A DNA stretch of 42,031 nucleotides from Lachnospiraceae bacterium (GCA_030526405.1 JAUNCZ010000029.1:1-42031), one strand, 5' to 3'; positions 1 to 6,989 are shown, counted from the first letter of the stretch. Program-made: numbers and translations. Notes: generated by a model from the letters alone, not told the origin.

Positions 1-35
1 TCAAGGTTTTTAAAGGATTTAGAACATAAAAACAA

Positions 36-54
36 GGTAGTTTTTGACACTACC
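36..54 (+). other. Small hairpin before the first peptide gene
   Basis: GGTAGT (36-41) and ACTACC (49-54) form a 6-bp stem with a 7-base loop, ending 21 bases before the start codon of the 36-codon peptide gene. The promoter of that gene must lie left of the window. A role as leader structure is only inferred. Confidence 0.4.
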
Positions 55-75
55 GAAACAAAGGAGGAAAAACAT

Positions 76-186
76 ATGAAAAAGATGATCAACTTTATCA
101 GAGAGACTGTCAGAGCTTATGAGAAAGCACAGACAGAGAAACTGCTCCACCAGACTAACGGTGCTAACTTTGGTTTTATCTGCTGA
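76..186 (+). CDS. 36-residue peptide, intact copy 1 (MKKMI...NGANFGFIC)
   Basis: A 36-codon gene preceded by AAAGGAGG at a good distance from ATG. The N-terminal two thirds (MKKMI, then alternating hydrophobic and charged residues up to about residue 23) looks like an amphipathic helix. The C-terminus is NGANFGFIC with a terminal cysteine. A second gene at 1537-1647 encodes a peptide of the same length; the two share the MKKMIN start, the AYEKAQTEKL core and the last nine residues, while wobble bases and several other residues differ. That pattern suggests protein-level selection. It lies upstream of an SH3b-protein gene, as copy 2 does. It has no leader-type hydrophobic core, no double-glycine motif and no AgrD-like motif that I can recognise. 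Signal peptide, toxin or regulatory peptide are all possible; function unknown. Confidence 0.65.
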   Translation: MKKMINFIRETVRAYEKAQTEKLLHQTNGANFGFIC

Positions 187-266
187 TCCCACAGACTGAC
201 AGCACTCATTTTGGTTTATCTGCTGATCCCACAGACTGACAGCACTCATTTTGGTTTATCTGCTGA
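169..266 (+). repeat. 40-bp tandem repeat overlapping the 3' end of peptide gene 1
   Basis: Bases 181-220 and 221-260 are identical 40-bp units. Partial units flank them on both sides (about 169-180 and 261-266). The first unit begins inside the stop region of the 36-codon gene (TGC TGA), so the gene's last codons and downstream sequence have been tandemly duplicated. Confidence 0.9.
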
Positions 267-267
267 C

Positions 268-286
268 CCGGCAGTTCAACTGCCGG
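268..286 (+). other. Perfect 7-bp hairpin between peptide gene 1 and SH3 gene 1
   Basis: CCGGCAG, a TTCAA loop, then CTGCCGG. No U-run follows, so it is not a classic terminator. It could tune read-through or protect the mRNA end after the peptide gene. Confidence 0.5.
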
Positions 287-414
287 ATTGGCTGTAAATA
301 AAAAATCTATGACTCTTGATCATACCCAGTAACAAGAGAAAAGAGAAAAAACAAAAAGCAAAACAACAAAGAAACAAAATCAAACAAAAAAGAAAGAAAA
401 GAGGTAAAAACACT

Positions 415-1266
415 ATGAATCGTAATTTTGTAATCGCAATGGCAGCAGCACTTTCTATCACATCCGCAGCAGGTGCAGGTATCGGAGGATATGTAATGGG
501 ACACTCCAATAACAAGGTCGTGATGTCAACAGCCGCAATGGCAGGCCCAGATGTATCTGTTTCTTCTCTTACAGCGAACACAGACAATTCCGGAACCGCA
601 CAGCTGATCGCTTCCAATCCGCAGCTGATTTCTCCTAATCCTGCAGCTGATTCATCAAAGACCAGTAAACCAAGAGAGTTCACTGTAACTCCTGCTAACT
701 ACACTGTATACTGCTCCGTTTCGGCTCTGAATGTCCGTACAGCACCTGAGGTTGCCAACAGCTCCATTCTCGGCTATGTAACTCAGGGTCAGGCTCTTCA
801 GGTTACCGGTGAGGTAAATGGCTACACCTGGCTTCAGGTAAACTATAATGGCAAGACAGCTTATGTATCCTCCCCTTACGTACAGAAGACTGCTGCAGGT
901 CAGACCACTCCAAGTCAGACTACTCCGGCTGCCAATAAGGCAGATACATCATCTCAGACCAGTAAGCCGAGAGAGTTCACTGTAACTCCTGCTAACTATA
1001 CTGTATACTGCTCTATCCCGGCACTGAATATTCGTACAGCACCTGAGGTTGCTAACAGCTCTGTACTGGGCTATGTAACTCAGGGTCAGGCTCTTCAGGT
1101 TACCGGTGAGGTAAACGGTTACACCTGGCTTCAGGTAAACTATAATGGAAAAACAGCATATGTATCCACCCCTTACGTACAGAAAGCTGCTCCAACTTCT
1201 GCAGGCCAGACTGGCGCAACTTCAACAGCCACAAGTCAGAACCCTGTGACTCCGGCCGCTAAGTAA
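415..1266 (+). CDS. Membrane-anchored protein with two SH3b domains
   Basis: The start is ATG at 415 after AAAGAGG; the upstream in-frame stretch is the A-rich leader and gives an implausible Lys/Gln-rich extension. The protein has 283 residues. Residues about 5-28 are a hydrophobic Ala/Gly-rich segment without a clear signal-peptidase site, so it is a signal or an N-terminal anchor. Residues 83-158 and 182-257 are two almost identical bacterial SH3 (SH3_3-like) domains (ALNVRTAPE ... YTWLQVNYNGKTAYVSSPYV), joined by Thr/Gln/Pro linkers. Such domains commonly bind peptidoglycan or other wall partners. The first 30 codons are shared with the genes at 1809 and 3390, so the three are paralogues. 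A surface role is inferred; no enzymatic domain is present. Confidence 0.8.
   Translation: MNRNFVIAMAAALSITSAAGAGIGGYVMGHSNNKVVMSTAAMAGPDVSVSSLTANTDNSGTAQLIASNPQLISPNPAADSSKTSKPREFTVTPANYTVYCSVSALNVRTAPEVANSSILGYVTQGQALQVTGEVNGYTWLQVNYNGKTAYVSSPYVQKTAAGQTTPSQTTPAANKADTSSQTSKPREFTVTPANYTVYCSIPALNIRTAPEVANSSVLGYVTQGQALQVTGEVNGYTWLQVNYNGKTAYVSTPYVQKAAPTSAGQTGATSTATSQNPVTPAAK
661..1185 (+). repeat. Internal direct repeat encoding the duplicated SH3b domain
   Basis: Bases 661-888 and 958-1185 repeat with a 297-base offset and few substitutions, each unit coding one SH3b domain. The high DNA identity points to recent duplication or gene conversion. Confidence 0.85.
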
Positions 1267-1284
1267 GCCGTACATCATCCTTTT

Positions 1285-1316
1285 AACAAGGCCCAGCCGA
1301 AATGGCTGGGCTTTGT
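1285..1316 (+). terminator. Terminator after SH3 gene 1
   Basis: GCCCAGCC (1291-1298) and GGCTGGGC (1304-1311) form an 8-bp stem with loop GAAAT, followed by TTTGT. A near copy follows SH3 gene 3 at 4690-4712, so the 3' ends of these cassettes are related too. Confidence 0.8.
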
Positions 1317-1360
1317 CACGTTTTGAAGATAGATTCGGATCTTCTGAGCTTTTAGGATAA

Positions 1361-1410
1361 TAAGCGACTAACTCGCGATTAAAATCATAAGAATGCGTCG
1401 CTTAATTTTT
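1361..1410 (+). other. Second inverted repeat downstream of SH3 gene 1
   Basis: TAAGCGAC (1361-1368) and GTCGCTTA (1397-1404) are perfect inverted repeats followed by ATTTTT. It may be a backup terminator that insulates the next cassette. Confidence 0.45.
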
Positions 1411-1420
1411 CAACAAGTGC

Positions 1421-1500
1421 TTCCTTTCAGAAACCGTTAAGATTTCCTTTATCTGACAGAAAACTCCCTGCTATATCATTACATCATCGACAGGAACACA
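1421..1500 (+). promoter_or_regulatory. Conserved promoter module, copy A
   Basis: An 80-bp block that recurs at 2993, 3231, 5445 and (- strand) 41588. Invariant parts, in order: TTCAG, then CGTTAAG (1434-1440 region), a second part with GAAAAC, TATCAT as likely -10 (1474-1479), then ATCATCGACAG. The left site ACCGTTAAG fits the published LytTR-regulator consensus; the right half-site about 22 bp downstream is weaker. It drives the 36-codon peptide gene at 1537. Promoter identity is inferred from conservation and position. Confidence 0.65.
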
Positions 1501-1536
1501 AGAGAAAATACAAACACTGAAAAGGAGAATACAACC

Positions 1537-1647
1537 ATGAAAAAGATGATCAACCTTATTAAAGAAACTGTTAAAGCATATGAGAAAGCACAGACAGAAA
1601 AGCTGGTTCGACAGGCCAACGGTGCTAACTTCGGTTTCATCTGCTGA
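1537..1647 (+). CDS. 36-residue peptide, intact copy 2
   Basis: ATG follows AAAGGAG. It encodes 36 residues, the same length as the peptide at 76-186, with MKKMIN at the start, an AYEKAQTEKL core and the same final nine residues NGANFGFIC. Differences are mostly conservative (F/L, R/K, Q/A). It sits 37 bases after promoter module A and upstream of an A-rich leader and the second SH3 gene. The two intact copies argue for a real translated peptide. Its role is unknown: secreted signal, membrane peptide or antimicrobial are all open. Confidence 0.68.
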   Translation: MKKMINLIKETVKAYEKAQTEKLVRQANGANFGFIC

Positions 1648-1659
1648 TCCCACCGCTTA

Positions 1660-1808
1660 AGGGTCAACAGCAGAATAAAGAAAGAAAGAAACAATCAGAT
1701 CAAATAAGAAACAACTACAACAATAAAAACAAACTGATCAAATAAGAAAGAAACAAACAAGAATAAAACCATACAAGAAAGAAAAGAAAGAAAAGAGGTA
1801 AAAATACT
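1660..1808 (+). other. A-rich, T-poor leader of SH3 gene 2
   Basis: About 150 bases with almost no T, made of repeated AAGAAA/AACAA runs ending AAAGAGGTAAAA before ATG. Equivalent leaders precede the SH3 genes at 415 and 3390, the permease at 5671 and the ATPase at 7207. Such RNA would be nearly unstructured. Confidence 0.7.
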
Positions 1809-2861
1809 ATGAATCGTAATTTTGTAATCGCAATGGCAGCAGCACTTTCCATCACTTCCGCAGCAGGCGTTGGTATCGGAGGATATGTAATGGGACACTC
1901 CAATAACAAAGCAGTGGTATCAACTACCGCTATGGCTGACTCAGATGCAGGCATCTCCTCCATCACAGCAACTTCTGGTAAATCCGCTGCTGCACAGCTG
2001 GTATCAGAAAAAGCACAGCTGATCGCTTCCAATACTTCCGCTAAACCGGCTACCACAGCAGCCTATACTACTGCTTCAGCTGCCACTACTGCCGCTTACT
2101 CAACACAGACCAGCAAGCCAAGAGAGTTCACTGTAACTCCGGCCAGCTATACTGTATACTGCTCCATCCCGGCTCTGAACGTTCGTACAGCACCGGAAAC
2201 TGAGCACGGTTCCGTGATCGGCACTGTAACCCAGGGACAGGCTCTTCAGGTTACCGGTGAGGTTAATGGCTACACTTGGCTCCAGGTAAACTTCAACGGA
2301 AGAACTGCCTACGTATCTTCCCCTTACGTACAGAAAGCGGCTCCAGCTGCTGCAGACAGCCAGCCAGCAACAACTCCTTCTGCTCCAGCCCAGACTCCGG
2401 CTACAGACAACCAGCCAGCGACAACTCCTTCTGCTCCGACTTCAGATACAACCCCTTCTGAGGAGAGCACAGGCTCCTATGATATTGTTTCTCTGGATGG
2501 CTGGGGACTCATCAATACAAATTTTGTTGCCGGAATGACTGCCGGAGAGGCGCTTGATACACTGGTCTCTGTCAAGGGACAGGATGCTGATGGACAGATC
2601 CGCGAAATGGAGGCTGTATATCATCGACTTGAGAAATTAATGGATAACGGTAATTGGATGACTCTCCAGGATGATGAAATTCTGGAAACAGGCGGCACCT
2701 ATCGTTCAGTTGTGACAGTTGTAGCAGCAGAGCGTAGAGAAAAACGTGTAACCTTCAAACAGTATCTGACTCTGGGTACAGGACTGCTGGACAGTGCATG
2801 GAATATTGAGCGTATTGAATGTGATGATGTGACACTGCATGGAAACGCCCACACAGTCTGA
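1809..2861 (+). CDS. Membrane-anchored protein with one SH3b domain and a novel C-terminal domain
   Basis: 350 residues; ATG after AAAGAGG. The N-terminal hydrophobic segment (about 5-28) is nearly identical to those of the neighbours at 415 and 3390. A Thr/Ala linker follows, then one SH3b domain at about 101-176, then a Pro/Thr/Ser linker. Residues about 223-350 form a domain I do not recognise. It aligns with the C-terminus of the protein at 3390: both contain a GL ... GMT.G pattern followed by a conserved length of charged sequence. The layout (anchor, SH3b, flexible linker, variable tip) suggests a surface adhesin, receptor or immunity protein. This is inference; the sequence shows only the domain order. 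Confidence 0.78.
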   Translation: MNRNFVIAMAAALSITSAAGVGIGGYVMGHSNNKAVVSTTAMADSDAGISSITATSGKSAAAQLVSEKAQLIASNTSAKPATTAAYTTASAATTAAYSTQTSKPREFTVTPASYTVYCSIPALNVRTAPETEHGSVIGTVTQGQALQVTGEVNGYTWLQVNFNGRTAYVSSPYVQKAAPAAADSQPATTPSAPAQTPATDNQPATTPSAPTSDTTPSEESTGSYDIVSLDGWGLINTNFVAGMTAGEALDTLVSVKGQDADGQIREMEAVYHRLEKLMDNGNWMTLQDDEILETGGTYRSVVTVVAAERREKRVTFKQYLTLGTGLLDSAWNIERIECDDVTLHGNAHTV

Positions 2862-2906
2862 TATCCGAGGCGTCAGAATACAGAGCATTATAAAAAGATA
2901 AACAGG

Positions 2907-2966
2907 GAAACATCCTCTGGTTCAAATCCCTGTCAGTCAGACAGGGACTGAATCAGAGGATGTTTC
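2907..2966 (+). terminator. Long two-part hairpin after SH3 gene 2
   Basis: The outer stem is GAAACATCCTCTG (from 2907) against CAGAGGATGTTTC (ending 2966). The inner stem is CCCTGT against ACAGGG. ATTAGTTTT follows. A probable terminator before promoter module B. Confidence 0.7.
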
Positions 2967-2992
2967 ATTAGTTTTCGGGATGCAGTCCAGTG

Positions 2993-3073
2993 CTCCTTTC
3001 AGAAACCGTTAAGATTTCCTTTATCTGACAGAAAACTCTCTGCTATATCATTACATCATCGACAGGAACACAA
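2993..3073 (+). promoter_or_regulatory. Conserved promoter module, copy B
   Basis: Almost base-for-base identical to module A, with TATCAT at 3046-3051 and ATCATCGACAG after it. Upstream lies GGGATGCAGTCCAG (about 2978-2991), which also occurs as GGGATACAGTCCAG twice near 6990 and 7034. It drives a truncated peptide gene. Confidence 0.65.
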
Positions 3074-3110
3074 GAGATAAACAACTCACACAGATAAAGG
3101 AGAAAAAAAC

Positions 3111-3155
3111 ATGAAAAAGATCATCAACCTTCTGAAGAATGCAGTGAACATTTAG
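3111..3155 (+). CDS. Truncated 14-codon relative of the 36-residue peptide
   Basis: ATG after AAAGGAG encodes MKKIINLLKNAVNI and stops. The start matches the 36-residue peptides, but the AYEKAQ core and the FGFIC end are missing. Promoter module B sits directly upstream, and module C begins about 75 bases downstream. It may be a decayed copy, or a short functional leader peptide if only translation of the start matters. Confidence 0.45.
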   Translation: MKKIINLLKNAVNI

Positions 3156-3230
3156 AAGCAATGTACTGTTCCCCACTACTATACTATTATCCCGAAAAAA
3201 CGGCAATCGTTATGGCAGAAGCAGCTCTCA

Positions 3231-3310
3231 TCTTCAGAAACCGTTAAGATTCCCTTTATCTGATGGAAAACTCTCCTCTGTATCATTACATCATCGACAG
3301 GAACACAAAA
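3231..3310 (+). promoter_or_regulatory. Conserved promoter module, copy C
   Basis: The same architecture as module A (TTCAG, ACCGTTAAG, GGAAAAC, TATCAT at 3281-3286, ATCATCGACAG). It leads directly, without a peptide gene, into the A-rich leader of the third SH3 gene. Confidence 0.65.
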
Positions 3311-3389
3311 GAAAAACAACCGTCGAATCAAAAGAAAAACAACACCAAAGAAAGACAATCAAAAAGAAAGAAAAGAGGTAAAACACACT

Positions 3390-4610
3390 ATGAAACGTAA
3401 TTTTGTAATCGCAATGGCAGCAGCACTTTCCATCACTACAGCAGCAGGTGCAGGTATCGGTGGATACATGATGGGACACTCCAACAACAAAGATATGGTG
3501 GCAACCACCGCTAAAGCAAATGTAGATGCAACTATTTCTTCCCTTTCAGCAAATACAGTTAAATCCATCACAGAACAGATGATCGCTGCCAATGCAGAGC
3601 TGACCGCATCCATGACTTCCGCCGAAACAGCTTCCTCAGCACAGGGGAATACTGCTTCTGTATCCTCCCCTGATGTACAGAAAGCATCTTCTTCTGCTGC
3701 AGGCCAGACTGTTGCAAAAATCCCTGCCGCCGCTGCAGGCCAGTCCGCAGCTAAAGCTTCTACCGCTGCTCCTGCCAAGGCATCCGGCACTAAGGCAGCT
3801 TCCTCAACACAGACCAGTAAACCAAGAGAGTTCACTGTAACTCCTGCTAATTATACAGTATACTGCTCTATTCCGGCTCTGAACGTTCGTACAGCACCGG
3901 AAACTGAGCACGGCTCTGTAATCGGCACTGTAACCCAGGGACAGGCTCTTCAGGTTACCGGTGAGGTCAATGGTTACACCTGGCTCCAGGTAAACTTCAA
4001 CGGAAAGACTGCTTATGTATCTTCCCCTTACGTACAGAAAGCGGCTCCAGCTGCTGCAGGCAAAACTGCAGACAAGACTACTCCAGCTAAAACTACTCCA
4101 GCCAAGACTCCTGAGACTCCGGCTAAAACTACTCCAGACAAAACTCCTGAGACTTCAGACAAGACTACTCCAGAATCTGTAACTCCTTCTCAGGCAGAGA
4201 CTTCTGATGATGATGTTACTCCGGCGGGTTATGTTATTGGTCTTGAGGGCTTTGGATTAGGTGAGATCAAACCCGGCATGACCATGGGAGATGTGGTAGA
4301 ACGACTTCAGACACTGAAGGTGAAAGTCGGTGAGGGAAAAATTGTGGAGCTGAATACAAAAGAAGTACGCATGGGCGTAAAGGATGATATGTTTGTGACA
4401 GATCTCTCTGAGGACAGCGTTCTTGAGGCCGGCAATAAATACTATCTCCATGTTAGAGTAGATATCAAGGATCCTGCTTCCGGAAAAACCTACTGCTTCG
4501 TAGAGGAGTCTGCACTGGATAACGGAACTACATTTACTGAGGAGGGATGGTCTTACCTTTCTATCCATGACTTCACCCTGAAAATGAACACCTCCTTCGA
4601 GCTTGACTGA
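3390..4610 (+). CDS. Membrane-anchored protein with SH3b domain, Thr/Pro repeats and a C-terminal domain
   Basis: 406 residues; ATG after AAAGAGG. Anchor segment at 5-28. Residues about 88-110 contain NTASVSSPDVQK followed by AAGQT, matching the tail of an SH3b domain (KTAYVSSPYVQK ... AAGQT) without its body, so a domain has been deleted. The complete SH3b domain is at about 142-217. A wall-spanning style linker of TTPAKT/TPDKT repeats covers about 221-265. The C-terminal domain (about 275-406) is related to that of the protein at 1809. The architecture suggests a surface-displayed binding protein. No enzyme motif is seen. Confidence 0.78.
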   Translation: MKRNFVIAMAAALSITTAAGAGIGGYMMGHSNNKDMVATTAKANVDATISSLSANTVKSITEQMIAANAELTASMTSAETASSAQGNTASVSSPDVQKASSSAAGQTVAKIPAAAAGQSAAKASTAAPAKASGTKAASSTQTSKPREFTVTPANYTVYCSIPALNVRTAPETEHGSVIGTVTQGQALQVTGEVNGYTWLQVNFNGKTAYVSSPYVQKAAPAAAGKTADKTTPAKTTPAKTPETPAKTTPDKTPETSDKTTPESVTPSQAETSDDDVTPAGYVIGLEGFGLGEIKPGMTMGDVVERLQTLKVKVGEGKIVELNTKEVRMGVKDDMFVTDLSEDSVLEAGNKYYLHVRVDIKDPASGKTYCFVEESALDNGTTFTEEGWSYLSIHDFTLKMNTSFELD

Positions 4611-4689
4611 AGCTTCTAAAAGAATATACGCTTACCCCTGATACAGGATCGTAAGCAGCATTTGCAGACATAATTCTCTCTGTTAACAG

Positions 4690-4712
4690 GGCCCGGCCGA
4701 AATGGCTGGGCC
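4690..4712 (+). terminator. Terminator after SH3 gene 3
   Basis: GGCCCGGCC and GGCTGGGCC with loop GAAAT, followed by TTATCACGTTT. It is a close copy of the terminator at 1291-1311, including the loop. Confidence 0.75.
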
Positions 4713-4759
4713 TTATCACGTTTCAGAAAAAAGCTCTGCTTTCCGGAACTCCATCCGTT

Positions 4760-5314
4760 TCACAGAAATTTCTCTGTTTCCTCCATCACCTCCTGAATAA
4801 TCTCCAGATCCCGGAACACGTCTCCCGTTTCCAGAGAATGATTTCCCTCTGGAATAATGGTCAGAGGCAGCTGCATTTTTTCGCAGCAGGCTTTTACGAT
4901 CTCTGTTTCTACCCAGGGATCTGCTGTCCCTGTAAAAGCGATACCGCTGTTGGCTCTGATAAACTGAAAGCTCTGTTCAACAGGGGTATAGTAGACACAT
5001 TTTGCTGTGAGATGGTACTTTTCCAGGTAGGCAGCTGCCACGGCGGTGCCCACACTCTTGGCCAGCACCAACAGCTCTGCCCTCTGAAGATGTTCTTCCT
5101 TCAGGATTTCCTCTGTCTGCTCCAGTGCCATCTGAAAACACTGCTTCATCTTTTCAGCATCACCCTTTACATTGGCCGGAAAACCGCTGTAGGACACCTC
5201 TATGATCCGATATCCATGCTTTGCCGCCAGTCCTTTGCTGTAATAGAGAAGTGGTTTATCGGTATGATAGCCGATTCCCGGAAACAGTAATGCGATTTTC
5301 TCCATATCTTTCAT
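4760..5314 (-). CDS. Alpha/beta-hydrolase family protein
   Basis: 184 residues, short for the fold and close to dienelactone-hydrolase/Tex30-like members. An N-terminal strand with LLFPGIGYHTD is followed by the nucleophile elbow AKSVGT (Ser87), a candidate acid in TGTADPW (Asp132) and a candidate base in EGNHSLE (His159), in the expected order. The elbow is a relaxed G-x-S-x-G. ATG at 5314 is 2 bases from AGGAAAGG; the second Met (5305) is better spaced and may be the true start. It is the only - strand gene in the first 14 kb and breaks the array of promoter cassettes. Substrate unknown. Confidence 0.72.
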   Translation of the reverse strand: MKDMEKIALLFPGIGYHTDKPLLYYSKGLAAKHGYRIIEVSYSGFPANVKGDAEKMKQCFQMALEQTEEILKEEHLQRAELLVLAKSVGTAVAAAYLEKYHLTAKCVYYTPVEQSFQFIRANSGIAFTGTADPWVETEIVKACCEKMQLPLTIIPEGNHSLETGDVFRDLEIIQEVMEETEKFL

Positions 5315-5444
5315 GTCCTTTCCTGTACTTCTATATGCCTTTTTTCTTATTTTACCATTCTGACCTGTCTGTGCATATCTCTGATTCTCTCAGTTATTCC
5401 CCTGAAACCAGTGCAACACAGAGGAAACTACCCTCATTCATCTG

Positions 5445-5527
5445 CTCCCTTTCAGGAATCGTTAAGCTTCTCTTTATTTGTGGGAAAACTCACTGTTATA
5501 TCATTACATCATCGACAGGAACGAAAG
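5445..5527 (+). promoter_or_regulatory. Conserved promoter module, copy D
   Basis: TTCAGGAATCGTTAAG, GGGAAAACTC, TATCAT (5499-5504), ATCATCGACAGGAAC. It is more diverged than A-C in the spacers but keeps the core blocks. It drives the mini-gene at 5559 and the ABC permease at 5671. The rest of 5315-5670 holds only this module and an A-rich leader. Confidence 0.62.
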
Positions 5528-5558
5528 AAAAGCAACAAAAGAAAAGGAGAGTACAACT

Positions 5559-5585
5559 ATGAAAAAGATGATCAGAAATCACTGA
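5559..5585 (+). CDS. 8-codon remnant of the 36-residue peptide
   Basis: ATG after AAAGGAG encodes MKKMIRNH, then TGA. The ribosome site and first five codons match the intact peptide genes; the rest is gone. Position (just after module D, before an A-rich leader) matches the cassette pattern. Probably a decayed gene or a minimal leader peptide. Confidence 0.35.
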   Translation: MKKMIRNH

Positions 5586-5670
5586 TAAGATAACAGCATC
5601 AACAGAAACCCCAAAAAAGAAAAGAAAGAAAAGACAAAAGAATCAACAAACATCAAATGGAGGAAAAAAC

Positions 5671-6444
5671 ATGAACACAGTATTTAAAAGCGAAAACTAC
5701 AGATTAAGAAAGTCAAAAGAACTCTGGATTATGGCACTGATCCTGGTTGGCTTCCAGGCCGTCGGTGCGATCCTTGGCATTGTAATGGCAAACATCGGTT
5801 CACTGGTCGGAGATGCCGGTGGAGCAGGGGCTGCTGAAAGCTTCGTGGAGAGCTTCATCAAAGCTCCATCGGATCCCATCTTCCAGCTTCTGTTTGTAGC
5901 CATTGCCGGCAGCCTTATTATCAAGCTGTACCAGTCAGGCGCTGCAAAACAGCTGGTAAGCTGCGGATGTAAAAGAGGAAATGTGATCCTTGGTCAGTTC
6001 TTCTCCTTTACAGCAGCCTTCTCAACAGTCCTGTTTGTATCAGCAGCTGCTGCCGGTGCCGCAACACTGATCAATGGCGGAGCATTCTTTCCTGCAGACT
6101 TCCATGTGGCACGTCTGCTGATGGCTCTGGTGGGCATGGTTCTCAGCACAGCAAGCCTTTCCGCTCTGTTTCTTCTGGTTGCTCACCTGACAGGTTCTGT
6201 CCCTGCAACTGTATTCGCAGGCATCGGACTTCTGTTCGGAGCACCATTTGCACTGATGACACTGCCTGATTTCCTGAAACCTGAGCTGATCGGAAAATTC
6301 CTGCTCACAAACCTGCAGCAGAGTGCAGTTGATATGACTGCTTCCACAATGAAACAGCTCTCCGGCATGGGACTTCTGGTTCTTGCCATTGCAGCTCTTC
6401 TGGTTCTCTCCCAGTGTGTATTCAATCGTAAGGAGGTAAAATAA
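5671..6444 (+). CDS. ABC-2 type transporter permease
   Basis: 257 residues with about six hydrophobic helices: near 17-43, then about 70-90, 105-130, 148-172, 178-200 and 228-250. The N-terminal region (KSENYRLRKSKELWIM) resembles BcrB/lantibiotic-immunity type permeases. ATG follows TGGAGG. The partner ATPase is probably the gene at 7207, under its own control region 0.8 kb downstream and separated by a terminator and the ACP-like gene. Self-immunity, peptide export or antibiotic efflux would fit the family; the substrate cannot be read from the sequence. Confidence 0.78.
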   Translation: MNTVFKSENYRLRKSKELWIMALILVGFQAVGAILGIVMANIGSLVGDAGGAGAAESFVESFIKAPSDPIFQLLFVAIAGSLIIKLYQSGAAKQLVSCGCKRGNVILGQFFSFTAAFSTVLFVSAAAAGAATLINGGAFFPADFHVARLLMALVGMVLSTASLSALFLLVAHLTGSVPATVFAGIGLLFGAPFALMTLPDFLKPELIGKFLLTNLQQSAVDMTASTMKQLSGMGLLVLAIAALLVLSQCVFNRKEVK

Positions 6445-6456
6445 AGACATATCTTT

Positions 6457-6496
6457 CAAAGGGTCCCGGCTATGTCATAGTCGGGGCCCTTTCTTT
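6457..6496 (+). terminator. Terminator after the ABC permease
   Basis: A 14-bp imperfect stem, AAAGGGTCCCGGCT (6458-6471) with AGTCGGGGCCCTTT (6479-6492), followed by CTTTGT. Confidence 0.85.
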
Positions 6497-6643
6497 GTAC
6501 TGGCAATATCCGCTGTAACCCTTTGCCCACCGCATCTGCTCTGATCTGCTCCGGGATCCTCAGTTGTAACTGCACCGGCAGCATTTTCTTTTCTGCTGCT
6601 ATCTGGTATCCTATATACAACTTTCAAAAAACATCAGCAAAAC

Positions 6644-6692
6644 GGATACCCATCTCATGGGAGTATCCGCGAGCGTCGACTTTACCGACGAT
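6644..6692 (+). other. Two small hairpins in the leader of the ACP-like gene
   Basis: GGATACCCAT pairs with ATGGGAGTATCC (about 6644-6667), and CGTCG pairs with CGACG shortly after. They lie 35-85 bases upstream of the start codon at 6728. The rest of 6497-6727 shows no convincing gene. Confidence 0.4.
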
Positions 6693-6727
6693 TACTCTGT
6701 GCAGACATATAACAGGAGGAACAACAC

Positions 6728-6967
6728 ATGACCATAAAAGAAGAAATTATCCGCATTCTGGATTATCTCTGTGATTTTGAAACGGAGGAAGAGGTGTTTA
6801 CTTCCTTTTCCCTGCGGGATGATCTCCGCCTTGTGGATGAGGAGCTGGATTCAGCCAGATGTGATATCAATGAACTCTATGACCTGGAGCTCAGCATGGA
6901 GGATATGGAGAAGGTGGATACCATCTACGATCTCATCGACCTTGTGACCAAACGCCTGGATCAGTGA
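6728..6967 (+). CDS. Acyl-carrier-protein-like small acidic protein without the carrier serine
   Basis: 79 residues; ATG follows AGGAGG with 8-base spacing. The second half matches the ACP fold: YDLELSMEDMEKVDTIYDLIDLV aligns with the ACP stretch around (F)DIEIsDEDaEkitTVgDavdyI. Aligning back from there, the DSL motif falls on VDE (36-38), so the phosphopantetheine serine is replaced by Asp37. The true ACP of the FAS operon (27251-27472) has GIDSLD intact. So it is probably not a carrier but a structural or regulatory ACP-fold protein. It lies between the two ABC transporter genes, and its function may be tied to them. An unrelated helical protein remains possible. Confidence 0.55.
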   Translation: MTIKEEIIRILDYLCDFETEEEVFTSFSLRDDLRLVDEELDSARCDINELYDLELSMEDMEKVDTIYDLIDLVTKRLDQ

Positions 6968-6989
6968 CCCTTATCCGGAAAATATATCC

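Noticed and set aside
76..186. AgrD-type autoinducer or lanthipeptide precursor
   Set aside because: No AgrD C-terminal acidic tail, no agrB, no double-glycine leader and no modification enzyme in the window. A new class cannot be excluded, but the known classes do not fit.
316..414. In-frame upstream extension of the first SH3 protein (Lys/Gln-rich)
   Set aside because: It is the A-rich leader read as codons. The paralogues at 1809 and 3390 start at the same MNRNF/MKRNF point with AAAGAGG before it.
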